From: Flavilitoribacter sp020436695 | GTDB taxonomy: Bacteria > Bacteroidota > Bacteroidia > Chitinophagales > Saprospiraceae | Assembly: GCA_041392665.1 (NCBI GenBank) | Contig: JAWKLQ010000005.1 | Span: forward strand, 186,001 to 250,000 | DNA length: 64,000 bases | Direction of reading: 5' to 3' | Shown: positions 25,271 through 33,213 of the stretch, piece after piece | How the letters are laid out: each line of letters starts with the position of its first letter | Position numbering within the stretch: position 1 is the stretch's first letter | Position numbers and translations under genes: made by a program | The notes under the pieces: generated by a model | Seen by the model: only the letters and a program-made list of their open reading frames with translations | Databases searched by the model: none | Told to the model about the DNA's origin: nothing

Positions 25271-27086
25271 TAATCAATTCCTTTTTCATGATTTCAAATT
25301 GAGTTTTCAGCAGCGCGTAGGGGCGTAAGATCTTTACGGAAGATTCATTAAATTCCCAGCCGATATCGACTTCATCCTTTACTTCCACTTTTTCTTCGTA
25401 TCCGGTACTGATGGAGTATGCATTTTGTGAGATCATTTTCTGGAACTGGCTGTTGACATTCTTATAAACATATTCCCCGTTCTCAACATGAGAATAAAGA
25501 TAGATATCCAGTGATTCCCGGCTTTTATCCAGAAAGACGTTATTGTCAATAATGAAAGGGGAAAGACTGAGGAATCGACTGATTTTTTCATGGTCCAGAT
25601 CATCTACTAGTAGGATAGCGCCGCTTTCTGTATGATTTTTAAAAGGACGTGGATCACTCTCCAGGGTCAGATAGGCACTGTCGGCAGCGTTGAGACTTCC
25701 CAGTTTATGAAGGTAGTTTACCGTTTGGTACCGGCTACTGGTTACGAAAATGTCACGAATGGCTACCATTTTGTAGTTAATGAGAAAACTGATGGTGCCG
25801 ATGAAGATCGTAAGGCTGTTTTCTGCCTCCTCGCACAGTTGAGGAACCGAAGAAGTATTCAGTCTGCCACTGGCAAGTTGTTCGCGGATAGATTCTAGCA
25901 GCAGATAAGCCTTGTAAAAAGGTCCTTTTTCTGTCAAAGCGGTGAAAAGATCTGAGAATTTGCTGACAAAAGGCTGCCAACCATTATCTATGAATACTTT
26001 GCCGATCTTGCCCAAGGTATCGATATAGTCAAAAAATTGTGCACTGTTCTCATTCAGTATCAATAGTTCATTTACCTGTTGGGGGGCATTCCCGCTCTGA
26101 CTTTTCCTTTGTTCTTCCCAATATTGTGAGACTAAGATGTACAAAAGGACCTGAGCCGTAACAATGTAGGTCTGGATACTCTGTTGTAAGCGTTCAAGCC
26201 CAGCCTTACGCATAGACTCGCTACGGGAAATCAACTTTTGCAATTGTGCGCCGATCGTCCACGGTAGTTTTTGAATAATGATGGGCAATACTTCTCTTTT
26301 ATCCATCTTTCCGGATTTGACCTCATCAATTATTCGTTTAAGAGAGGGATCGTAGTTCGCCATGGCTCCCAGTATCTTGGGAAGATAGTCGTTGGGGGAA
26401 TAATTATCCAGAGGATGAGGTAGGAGTCGTTGAATAGGGCGATCAGGTAGCCTCCAATTTAGGGTTTCTTTATGCTGCTCGTTAATGTATAGTCCCCAGG
26501 GTATTATATCTGCATCAATATCAAGTTTGAGACCTCCGCGATATTCAATTAGTGCAGGTTTACAGCTGCTATCCCCATATTGGGTATGTAAGGCGCTTAC
26601 TGCAAAGTAAAAAGCACTTTTTATCGATTTTTTTGCCACCAGTGCCCGATAAAACCAGCTTGAAAAATCCTTGGCCATAATGTCAGCGATAGCTACTGAG
26701 GTGGCGATCACGGCTTTTATACCCAGTTGCATCAGCCTCTCTACCTGAGCATAGGTTGAGCAACCGTTTAGAAATACCAATTGCAGGTCTTTTTGACGGC
26801 TTAATAACTCCGCAATTCCATTGGCATGGGCGTGCCCTGCTTCGAGATGAAGACTACTTCCGCCGGCATGCCCGCCGTAATGAAAAATGGCAAAACGGCC
26901 GTCAAATCGCTCAAAACTTTCGATCAGATCATGGACACTGGTACTTTCATCCCGGTATACTTCAACGGCCTCTTTATCATGTAATGGCCCCAGTATGCTC
27001 ATAAGTTGCCGGCTTTCTTCTTTTAACACCGCCAAATGTGCATTCTCGTCATTGGCAAATGCCAGATATATGATGGGTTTGGACAT
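25260..27086 (-). CDS. CHAT-domain (caspase-like) protease
   Basis: A 608-residue protein with an N-terminal caspase-HetF-associated peptidase domain (about 1-210). The catalytic dyad is visible as H73 in FHYGGHAGG and C109 in VFLNGCSTYAQ, followed by GIKAVIATSVAIAD. The remaining ~400 residues include a helical middle region and a C-terminal alpha/beta segment, neither recognised; no TPR or membrane segment is evident. It is first gene of the operon CHAT-nSTAND-FGE-OmpA. The family includes regulated proteases of abortive-infection and Craspase systems. The target is unknown; no gasdermin gene is adjacent. Confidence 0.82.
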   Translation of the reverse strand: MSKPIIYLAFANDENAHLAVLKEESRQLMSILGPLHDKEAVEVYRDESTSVHDLIESFERFDGRFAIFHYGGHAGGSSLHLEAGHAHANGIAELLSRQKDLQLVFLNGCSTYAQVERLMQLGIKAVIATSVAIADIMAKDFSSWFYRALVAKKSIKSAFYFAVSALHTQYGDSSCKPALIEYRGGLKLDIDADIIPWGLYINEQHKETLNWRLPDRPIQRLLPHPLDNYSPNDYLPKILGAMANYDPSLKRIIDEVKSGKMDKREVLPIIIQKLPWTIGAQLQKLISRSESMRKAGLERLQQSIQTYIVTAQVLLYILVSQYWEEQRKSQSGNAPQQVNELLILNENSAQFFDYIDTLGKIGKVFIDNGWQPFVSKFSDLFTALTEKGPFYKAYLLLESIREQLASGRLNTSSVPQLCEEAENSLTIFIGTISFLINYKMVAIRDIFVTSSRYQTVNYLHKLGSLNAADSAYLTLESDPRPFKNHTESGAILLVDDLDHEKISRFLSLSPFIIDNNVFLDKSRESLDIYLYSHVENGEYVYKNVNSQFQKMISQNAYSISTGYEEKVEVKDEVDIGWEFNESSVKILRPYALLKTQFEIMKKELINAG

Positions 27087-27307
27087 ATAGTGATTTTTCC
27101 AACCTTCTTTTTTGAATAAAAATATTGTTAATATTCAATTTATACAAGCAATGGCCAGTATACTTCCACCCTCTTAAAACAGCCCGATAAAGTTGACCAT
27201 TATCAGTGACCAATCTTTAGACCGGACCTCTGTAAGTATTGTTTTCCCGAAGCTTTGACCTCCTTCCATTCTCAGATTATCCCTTTACCGCTTATCGATA
27301 AAAAAAC
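27087..27307. other. intergenic DNA upstream of the CHAT gene
   Basis: No gene seen. It should contain the promoter of the CHAT operon on the minus strand. Nothing else stands out before the inverted MraZ-box-like cluster at 27308. Confidence 0.3.
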
Positions 27308-27337
27308 TTCCCACCTTTTCCCACCGTTTTTCCACAC
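27308..27337 (-). promoter_or_regulatory. second, inverted MraZ-box-like cluster
   Basis: On the minus strand three GTGG words follow one another at 11- and 10-bp spacing, each followed by A-rich DNA (GTGGAAAAACG, GTGGGAAAAG, GTGGGAAG). This is the same arrangement as the box before mraZ but in the opposite orientation, 225 bp upstream. It faces the CHAT operon and could bind MraZ or take part in looping. The role is inferred. Confidence 0.45.
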
Positions 27338-27560
27338 TGAGACTAAATATCAATAAAATCATCCTTCAGATAGCATTTCCTTTATTATCAGCCTGTTAGG
27401 CGAAGACTCTATTTCTAAAGAATGTCAAACAATTTGATGTAAATTTTATTGTTTTTGTTTTTATTGCAACAATGTTATTCAGATTTTTCCACATTTTCAT
27501 TGTACTCAGACGAACTTTTCCAGCAAAAGTGGAGTTAGTGGTAGAAAATCGTAAAAAATA

Positions 27561-27590
27561 GTGGGTAAAAGTGGTAAAATGTGGCAAAAT
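27561..27590 (+). promoter_or_regulatory. MraZ box (three 10-bp direct repeats)
   Basis: GTGGGTAAAA, GTGGTAAAAT and GTGGCAAAAT are consecutive decamers just upstream of mraZ. MraZ is known to bind GTGG/TGGG-type repeats spaced 10 bp in its own promoter. Additional GTGG words at 27529 and 27538 extend the cluster. The box overlaps the predicted promoter, consistent with autoregulation of the dcw cluster. Confidence 0.8.
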
Positions 27591-27594
27591 GTAA

Positions 27595-27602
27595 TACATT
27601 TG
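27595..27602 (+). promoter_or_regulatory. candidate -7 element of the dcw promoter
   Basis: TACATTTG matches TAnnTTTG, 5 bp downstream of the MraZ box and 20 bp before the mraZ GTG start. Confidence 0.5.
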
Positions 27603-27622
27603 ATCATCCATAAGTGTAAACC

Positions 27623-28093
27623 GTGGCATTTAGACAGCTTCTCGGAGAATATGATTGCAAGCTAGACGCCAAAGGGCGCATGCGGCTTCCCAGCGGACTG
27701 ATCAGTCAGTTGGGGGAAGGAGAGAAGCATACACTGGTGATCAACCGCGGTTTTGAGAAGTGTCTGGTATTGTATCCAGAGGATGTCTGGAAAAAGATCT
27801 CTTCCGAAGTGGACAGCCTAAACATGTACAATAAAAAGAACCGGGACTTCGCCCGCTATTTTTACCGCGGGGCTCAACCCCTCGCTATGGATAGTGCAGA
27901 TCGGATCCTTTTGCCCAAGCGCCTGACTGAATACGCAGGCATCGAAAATGAGGTGATCCTGTCTGCCTACAACGGCCGCATAGAAGTATGGGCCCAAGAC
28001 GAGTATGACCGGATGATGGAAGAAGAGCCAATCGACTTTTCCGATCTGGCCAACGATGTACTCGGAAGCCTGGATGAAAAATCGAGCGAATGA
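27623..28093 (+). CDS. mraZ: division/cell wall cluster transcriptional repressor MraZ
   Basis: A 156-residue DNA-binding protein with two SpoVT/AbrB-like halves. The first opens LLGEYDCKLDAKGRMRLPS. The second contains MDSADRILLPKRLTEYAGI. It starts with GTG 27623; no ATG is nearby. First gene of the dcw cluster, it overlaps rsmH by 4 bp (ATGA). It is expected to repress the cluster by binding the decamer repeats immediately upstream. Confidence 0.95.
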   Translation: MAFRQLLGEYDCKLDAKGRMRLPSGLISQLGEGEKHTLVINRGFEKCLVLYPEDVWKKISSEVDSLNMYNKKNRDFARYFYRGAQPLAMDSADRILLPKRLTEYAGIENEVILSAYNGRIEVWAQDEYDRMMEEEPIDFSDLANDVLGSLDEKSSE

Positions 28094-28986
28094 CCTATCA
28101 CGTTCCGGTAATGCCCAAAGAGTCTCTGGCAGGACTGGAGATCCAGCAAGCTGGCGTTTATGTAGATGCCACTTTCGGAGGTGGAGGCCATTCTCGCCTG
28201 ATACTTAAGGAGCTGGGTGACAAAGGTCGCCTGCTGGGTTTCGACCAGGACCAGGACGCTTTGCAAAATGTGCCGGATGACGGACGTTTTACGTTCGTTC
28301 AGCACAATTTTCGCTATCTGCGTCGCTTTTTGAAATTATATGGCATTCGCCAGGTAGACGGTATACTGGCCGACCTAGGTGTGTCTTCCCATCAGTTGGA
28401 TGAAGGGAGCCGCGGTTTTTCTTATCGTTTTGATCACGCTCTGGACATGCGCATGAACCAGACGGAAGGCCCCACCGCCGCTGACGTGATCAACGAACGC
28501 ACCGAAGAGGAACTCATTCGTATTTTCAGCGAATACGGAGAAGTGCGCAACTCCCGTACGCTGGCCGGCGGACTGGTACAGGCTCGTGATGCCAAAATGA
28601 TCGCCACAGTAGGTGATTTTCTGGCAGCCATGGAACCTTACATTCGAGGAGCTCGTAATAAATACCTGTCGCAGGTGTTTCAGGCATTGCGCATCGAGGT
28701 AAACGACGAAATGGGCGCTCTGGGTGACTTTCTCGAACAAAGCCTGGAGGTGTTAAAACCCGGAGGTCGTCTGGTGATCATATCTTATCATTCACTGGAA
28801 GACCGACTGGTGAAAAATTTCCTGCGGGCCGGTAATTTGCAGGGTGAACAGGAAAAAGATTTTTACGGCAATATTTCACGGCCGTTTCGCGTACTGACCA
28901 AGAAAGCGGCTTTCCCCTCAGCCGAAGAGATCCGGGAAAATCCAAGGGCGCGCAGCGCCCGACTGAGAGTAGGGGAGAAGGCCTGA
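28090..28986 (+). CDS. rsmH: 16S rRNA (cytosine(1402)-N(4))-methyltransferase
   Basis: A 298-residue SAM-dependent MraW/RsmH enzyme that methylates N4 of C1402 in the ribosomal P site. It starts YHVPVMPKESLAGL, has the SAM motif VDATFGGGGHS (about 24-34), DLGVSSHQLDEGSRGFSY, and the C-terminal IISYHSLEDRLVKNF. Length and position (second gene of the cluster, translationally coupled to mraZ) are typical. A 106-bp gap without heptad repeats follows. Confidence 0.96.
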   Translation: MTYHVPVMPKESLAGLEIQQAGVYVDATFGGGGHSRLILKELGDKGRLLGFDQDQDALQNVPDDGRFTFVQHNFRYLRRFLKLYGIRQVDGILADLGVSSHQLDEGSRGFSYRFDHALDMRMNQTEGPTAADVINERTEEELIRIFSEYGEVRNSRTLAGGLVQARDAKMIATVGDFLAAMEPYIRGARNKYLSQVFQALRIEVNDEMGALGDFLEQSLEVLKPGGRLVIISYHSLEDRLVKNFLRAGNLQGEQEKDFYGNISRPFRVLTKKAAFPSAEEIRENPRARSARLRVGEKA

Positions 28987-29092
28987 AGTTGGTAACTTGC
29001 AATAAAAAGATCCCTCAATTCATAGTCCAACAACAAACACGAAAGAACCAAAATTATTAGCGGGCTGGTAATAGCCGTAATAGGATAGCTGT

Positions 29093-29419
29093 ATGGCCAA
29101 GAAGAAAACGACCAGTTTTAAGGATATCAGTCAGATGCCGGTGGAATGGCTCCTCCGCAATCTGGTGTTTATCGCCTTTCTGGGCTTTTTGGCCGTGATC
29201 TACATCGCCAATTCTCATCTGGCTGAGCGCAATGTGCGTACGATCCAGATGCTGGAAAAAGACATTAAGGAACTCCGGTGGTACTACATGTCGCTGGAAT
29301 CCGAAAATATGTATAATAGCCTGCAATCCGAGATTGCCGATAAGGTAAGAGCGGACGGCCTGCGCCTGCAGAGAGGCAAACCCAAAAAAATCGTCGTAGA
29401 CGCCGAGGATGGACGTTAA
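29093..29419 (+). CDS. ftsL: FtsL-like cell division protein
   Basis: A 108-residue bitopic protein: basic cytosolic N-terminus, one membrane segment (about 24-43, NLVFIAFLGFLAVIYIANSHL) and a periplasmic coiled coil with the heptad pattern VRTIQMLEKDIKELRWYYM. Size, topology and location between rsmH and the transpeptidase gene identify it as the Bacteroidota FtsL equivalent; sequence conservation is low. It overlaps the pbp gene by 11 bp. It would recruit the FtsW-PBP synthase pair to the divisome. Confidence 0.82.
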   Translation: MAKKKTTSFKDISQMPVEWLLRNLVFIAFLGFLAVIYIANSHLAERNVRTIQMLEKDIKELRWYYMSLESENMYNSLQSEIADKVRADGLRLQRGKPKKIVVDAEDGR

Positions 29420-31574
29420 GAATGAAGTACTGTACCGGGTGTATTTTCTGCTGTTCGGCCTGATCGTACCGGCAGCCATCCTGTTGGTGTATCGCACTTA
29501 TGTGATCGGCGTAAAGGAAGGAGAGCAGTGGAGAAGTCAGGCGCGGATGCAGAATGTGATCAAGGAGCGAACGATAGAGGCTGAACGTGGCAATATCCTG
29601 GCGGATGACGGCAGCCTGCTGGCGACTTCCGTGCCCATATTTGATCTGTACTTCGACCCCTTTGCATCGACCACGGAAGATTATAACGAAAATGTGGATT
29701 CACTGGCGGTCATGCTGGCCAGATATGTCGATGATAGTTATACGGTGGGAGCGATGCGCGAACGCTTACTGGATCTCAGAGACAGTACAAAAAACCGCAA
29801 CCGGCACATCTTGATCAAGAGCAAAGTCTCTTACAACCAGAAAAGGCGGATCGAGCAATTCCCGCTGTTCAATCTGGGGCAAAACCGGGGCGGACTAATA
29901 CCGGAAAAAAGAAGCGAACGGAAACGTCCGTTCGGCCTGTTGGCAAGGCGCACCATCGGCTACGTACGGGAAAGTGCCATGCCCATCGGCCTGGAAGGCC
30001 GATTTGACGAATACCTGGGAGGAGAACCCGGCAAAGAGCTGATGATCCTGGTGGATCGACGCCGGGATCTCTGGAAGCCGGTGGAGGATCTTACCGCCGT
30101 AGAACCACAGATCGGCGATGATGTCCGCACCACGATCGATGTCAATATTCAGGACATTGCGGAGAAAGCCCTGCTTGACGGTATGAAAAGCCATGATGCG
30201 GAATGGGGTACTGCGGTAGTGATGGAAGTTGAGACCGGGGCGATCCGGGCCATTGCCAATATCGGTCGCAATCCGCAAGGGTGGCTGGAAGATTACAACC
30301 ACGCCATCGCCCAGGCTACCGAACCGGGGTCCACTTTCAAGCTGGCTTCCATGATGGCCATGCTGGAGGACGGATTCGTCAAATTGACCGATTCTATTGA
30401 CATTGAGAAGGGACAGACGCAGTTCTACGAAGAGAAGATGGAGGATTCATCTCCCCTGAGTTTTCGTCTGGATACGATCAGCGTGTATGATGCCTTTGTA
30501 ATGTCATCGAACGTAGGAATGGCCAAACTGGTCAGCAAATTTTATGGAGAAAAGACGAAGGCAAATAATAACGAAGGTGCCGAACGTTTCATCAATCGGT
30601 TGAAGCAGTTCAATCTGCACCTCCCGACGGGGATTGAACTGGACGGTGAAGCACCGCCGCTCATTAAAGAAGCTTACAATAAAGATGACTTCTGGAGCGG
30701 TACCACCCTTCCCTGGATGGCCATCGGCTATGAAACCCAGCTGACGCCTTTGCAAATGCTGACGCTTTACAATGCCGTAGCTAATAACGGCAGGCTGATG
30801 AAGCCGTATCTCGTGCAGGAGATCCGCCGTTTTGGAGAATCGGTTGAACGTTTTCGACCCACGGTGATCAAGAAAAAGATCGCCGAACCGGAAACAATAA
30901 AAACTGTGAAACGACTGCTCGAAGGAGTGATCGAAAATGAAATAGGTACCGGGCATAAGCTGCAGACCGATCGCTATCGTTTTGCCGGGAAGACCGGTAC
31001 GGCGCAGATCGATTATCAGCGGGGAAACCGGGGTACCCGGGTAGGTGGTCACCAGGCTTCCTTTGCGGGCTACTTCCCGGCAGAACATCCCAAGTACAGC
31101 TGCATTGTGGTAGTTAATAAACCCCGGCAGGGAGGGATCTACGGTGGAGATGTGGCCGGCCCGATTTTCCGGCAGATCGCTGATCAGTGCTTTAACTCCC
31201 TTCTGGAGCTGCACGAACCGATGAATGTAGGAAAGAAACCAGCCTACGAAACGCGGACCCTGCCGTCCGGGGATATTGGTGAAAATCAGGATATGCAGGC
31301 CATCCTCAATCAGTTGGGGATTCCTTACTACGGAAATCCGGCAACGGAAATGACCGTTCTGGAAGCCCGGTCGGATAGCCTGATGCTTTATCGCCGAACT
31401 CTGCCAGACCGCCAGGTACCAAATGTGGTGGGGCTCGGTTTGCGGGATGCCTTGTATGTGCTGGAAAACCGTAACCTCAAAGTGAAATTTGATGGTGTCG
31501 GTAAAGTGGTTAAGCAATCGATCATTCCAGGAACGAACCTACAGGGACAGACGATCTGGTTGTCGCTTCAGTAA
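29409..31574 (+). CDS. ftsI: penicillin-binding protein, FtsI-type transpeptidase with PASTA domain
   Basis: A 721-residue class B PBP that crosslinks septal peptidoglycan with FtsW. It has an N-terminal membrane segment (about 10-30), a pedestal domain, and a transpeptidase domain with S308-x-x-K311 (GSTFK), the SSN motif at 366-368 and KTG at 527-529. One C-terminal PASTA domain lies at about 664-720 (VPNVVGLGLRDALYVL...). PASTA-bearing FtsI is usual in Bacteroidota. A gap with a heptad hairpin separates it from murE. Confidence 0.94.
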   Translation: MDVKNEVLYRVYFLLFGLIVPAAILLVYRTYVIGVKEGEQWRSQARMQNVIKERTIEAERGNILADDGSLLATSVPIFDLYFDPFASTTEDYNENVDSLAVMLARYVDDSYTVGAMRERLLDLRDSTKNRNRHILIKSKVSYNQKRRIEQFPLFNLGQNRGGLIPEKRSERKRPFGLLARRTIGYVRESAMPIGLEGRFDEYLGGEPGKELMILVDRRRDLWKPVEDLTAVEPQIGDDVRTTIDVNIQDIAEKALLDGMKSHDAEWGTAVVMEVETGAIRAIANIGRNPQGWLEDYNHAIAQATEPGSTFKLASMMAMLEDGFVKLTDSIDIEKGQTQFYEEKMEDSSPLSFRLDTISVYDAFVMSSNVGMAKLVSKFYGEKTKANNNEGAERFINRLKQFNLHLPTGIELDGEAPPLIKEAYNKDDFWSGTTLPWMAIGYETQLTPLQMLTLYNAVANNGRLMKPYLVQEIRRFGESVERFRPTVIKKKIAEPETIKTVKRLLEGVIENEIGTGHKLQTDRYRFAGKTGTAQIDYQRGNRGTRVGGHQASFAGYFPAEHPKYSCIVVVNKPRQGGIYGGDVAGPIFRQIADQCFNSLLELHEPMNVGKKPAYETRTLPSGDIGENQDMQAILNQLGIPYYGNPATEMTVLEARSDSLMLYRRTLPDRQVPNVVGLGLRDALYVLENRNLKVKFDGVGKVVKQSIIPGTNLQGQTIWLSLQ

Positions 31575-31604
31575 GTGAATGGAAAAGATATGATAGCTCC
31601 AGAT

Positions 31605-31704
31605 AAAGGAGACGAAGGAGAAGAAAGAGACAAAAAAGGATCTGGAATTTATTGGCTTGAGTGCTGTTTTGTCTCTTTCGTCTCAACATTTCTTTCGTCT
31701 CGAT
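31605..31704. repeat. inverted repeat hairpin before murE (GAGACGAA family)
   Basis: The left arm GAGACGAAGGAGAAGAAAG, continuing into AGACAAAA (to about 31634), faces the right arm TTTTGTCTCTTTCGTCTC...CTTTCGTCTC (31667-31702). The words are degenerate heptads of the type GAGACGA/GAAAGAG. The right arm ends 16 bp before the murE ATG. Confidence 0.75.
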
Positions 31705-31717
31705 AGAAGGAACGGCC

Positions 31718-33172
31718 ATGAAACTAAAAGAACTAAGTAAACACCTGAAACTGAAAGCAGTAGCAGGAGATTTTGATAAGACGATCAACAGTATAGTATT
31801 CGATTCTCGCCAGGTACAGGCCGGTAGCCTGTTTGTGGCAGTGCGCGGTACACAGACAGATGGTCATCAATACATTGACAAGGCGGTACAACAGGGAGCC
31901 GTTGCCGTGATCGGCGAGCACACAGTCGGTGATATTCCTTCCGGAGTGACTTTTCTGGAAGTGGACAACAGCCATCGTGCCCTCGGGCTGGTATCTGCAG
32001 CTTTTTATGGGCATCCGTCCCGGCAATTGAGGCTGGTAGGCGTCACCGGTACCAACGGCAAAACCACGATGGTCAACCTGCTCTATCAGTTGTTTACCGA
32101 TCTGGGATACCGGGTAGGTGTGTTATCAACGGTGGGCAACCGGATCGGTACGCAATCCTTGCCGGCGACGCACACTACTCCCGATGCGGTAAGTATTAAT
32201 GCCTTGCTGGCGGATATGGTGGCTGCGGGTTGTGACTATGCCTTTATGGAAGTCAGTTCGCACGCGGTACATCAGGAGCGGATCGCCGGTCTGGAATTTG
32301 CGGGTGGGGTATTCACCAATATCACCCACGATCATCTGGACTACCACGGTACTTTTAAGGCATATATAGAAGCGAAAAAAGCTTTTTTCGACACGCTGCC
32401 AAAGTCAGCTTTTGCCCTGGTGAATGTCGATGACAAGCGGGGGCGTGTGATGGTGCAGAATACCAAAGCGCGTGTCCATCGTTTCAGCCTGAGCGGGCTG
32501 GCGGAATTCCGGGCCCGGATACTGGAAAACTCCATCACCGGTCTTCATCTGGAAATAGATGGGCAGGAGTTTTATGGCCGGTTGGTCGGGGCTTTCAATG
32601 CGTACAATCTGCTGGCAGTTTATGCAGTGGCCGTATTACTTGGTCAGGACCGGATGGAGGTATTGACTGCACTCAGTAACCTGACTGCCGCCGAAGGCCG
32701 GATGGAGTACGTTTTCGACGAGAAAAGCGGTGTTACGGCCATCGTCGATTACGCGCATACGCCGGATGCACTGGAAAAAGTACTGGAAACCCTCGTGGAA
32801 TTGCGCAAACCAGGAAGCCGGATCATCACAGTGGTAGGTTGCGGCGGTGATCGCGACCGGACCAAGCGGCCGAAAATGGCGCATATTGCTGCTACTCTGA
32901 GCAATGAGGTGATCCTGACCTCCGACAATCCACGCTCGGAAGATCCCATGGAGATCCTCCGGGAAATGGAAAAGGGGATACCGGCCGGATCGACAAAGAC
33001 GGTCCTGACCCAGGTAGATCGGCGGATGGCCATACGCACGGCCATTCGGTTGGCGAAAGCGGGAGACATCGTTCTGGTTGCCGGAAAAGGACACGAAAAA
33101 TATCAGGAAATCAAGGGGGTAAAACACCCCTTCGATGATAAAGAAATTCTTAAAGAAGAGTTTCGGGGATAA
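31718..33172 (+). CDS. murE: UDP-N-acetylmuramoyl-L-alanyl-D-glutamate--2,6-diaminopimelate ligase
   Basis: Adds the third residue of the wall peptide. The 484-residue length assumes ATG 31718 (MKLKELSKHLK), the family's usual opening; an earlier in-frame TTG falls inside the repeat. The ATP motif is GVTGTNGKTT. The amino-acid-specificity motif is DNPR (in TSDNPRSEDP), which indicates meso-diaminopimelate rather than lysine. The carbamylated-lysine region GTFKAYIEAKKAFF is also present. It is followed after 41 bp by mraY. Confidence 0.95.
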   Translation: MKLKELSKHLKLKAVAGDFDKTINSIVFDSRQVQAGSLFVAVRGTQTDGHQYIDKAVQQGAVAVIGEHTVGDIPSGVTFLEVDNSHRALGLVSAAFYGHPSRQLRLVGVTGTNGKTTMVNLLYQLFTDLGYRVGVLSTVGNRIGTQSLPATHTTPDAVSINALLADMVAAGCDYAFMEVSSHAVHQERIAGLEFAGGVFTNITHDHLDYHGTFKAYIEAKKAFFDTLPKSAFALVNVDDKRGRVMVQNTKARVHRFSLSGLAEFRARILENSITGLHLEIDGQEFYGRLVGAFNAYNLLAVYAVAVLLGQDRMEVLTALSNLTAAEGRMEYVFDEKSGVTAIVDYAHTPDALEKVLETLVELRKPGSRIITVVGCGGDRDRTKRPKMAHIAATLSNEVILTSDNPRSEDPMEILREMEKGIPAGSTKTVLTQVDRRMAIRTAIRLAKAGDIVLVAGKGHEKYQEIKGVKHPFDDKEILKEEFRG

Positions 33173-33186
33173 CTAGCGAGCTTTAC

Positions 33187-33194
33187 TACATTTG
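33187..33194 (+). promoter_or_regulatory. candidate internal -7 element before mraY
   Basis: TACATTTG matches TAnnTTTG in the murE-mraY gap, 20 bp before the mraY ATG, the same distance as at mraZ. An internal promoter is possible. Confidence 0.35.
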
Positions 33195-33213
33195 CCCTTT
33201 AATTGAGAAAATT

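Noticed and set aside
25260..27086. CHAT protein as part of a gasdermin system
   Set aside because: No small gasdermin-like gene with an N-terminal lipidation-type Cys and C-terminal inhibitory tail lies next to the protease; the neighbours are ATPase, FGE-like and OmpA genes.
30504..31517. 337-codon open frame on the minus strand
   Set aside because: It is antisense to the transpeptidase gene and overlaps its KTG and PASTA regions. No independent coding evidence.
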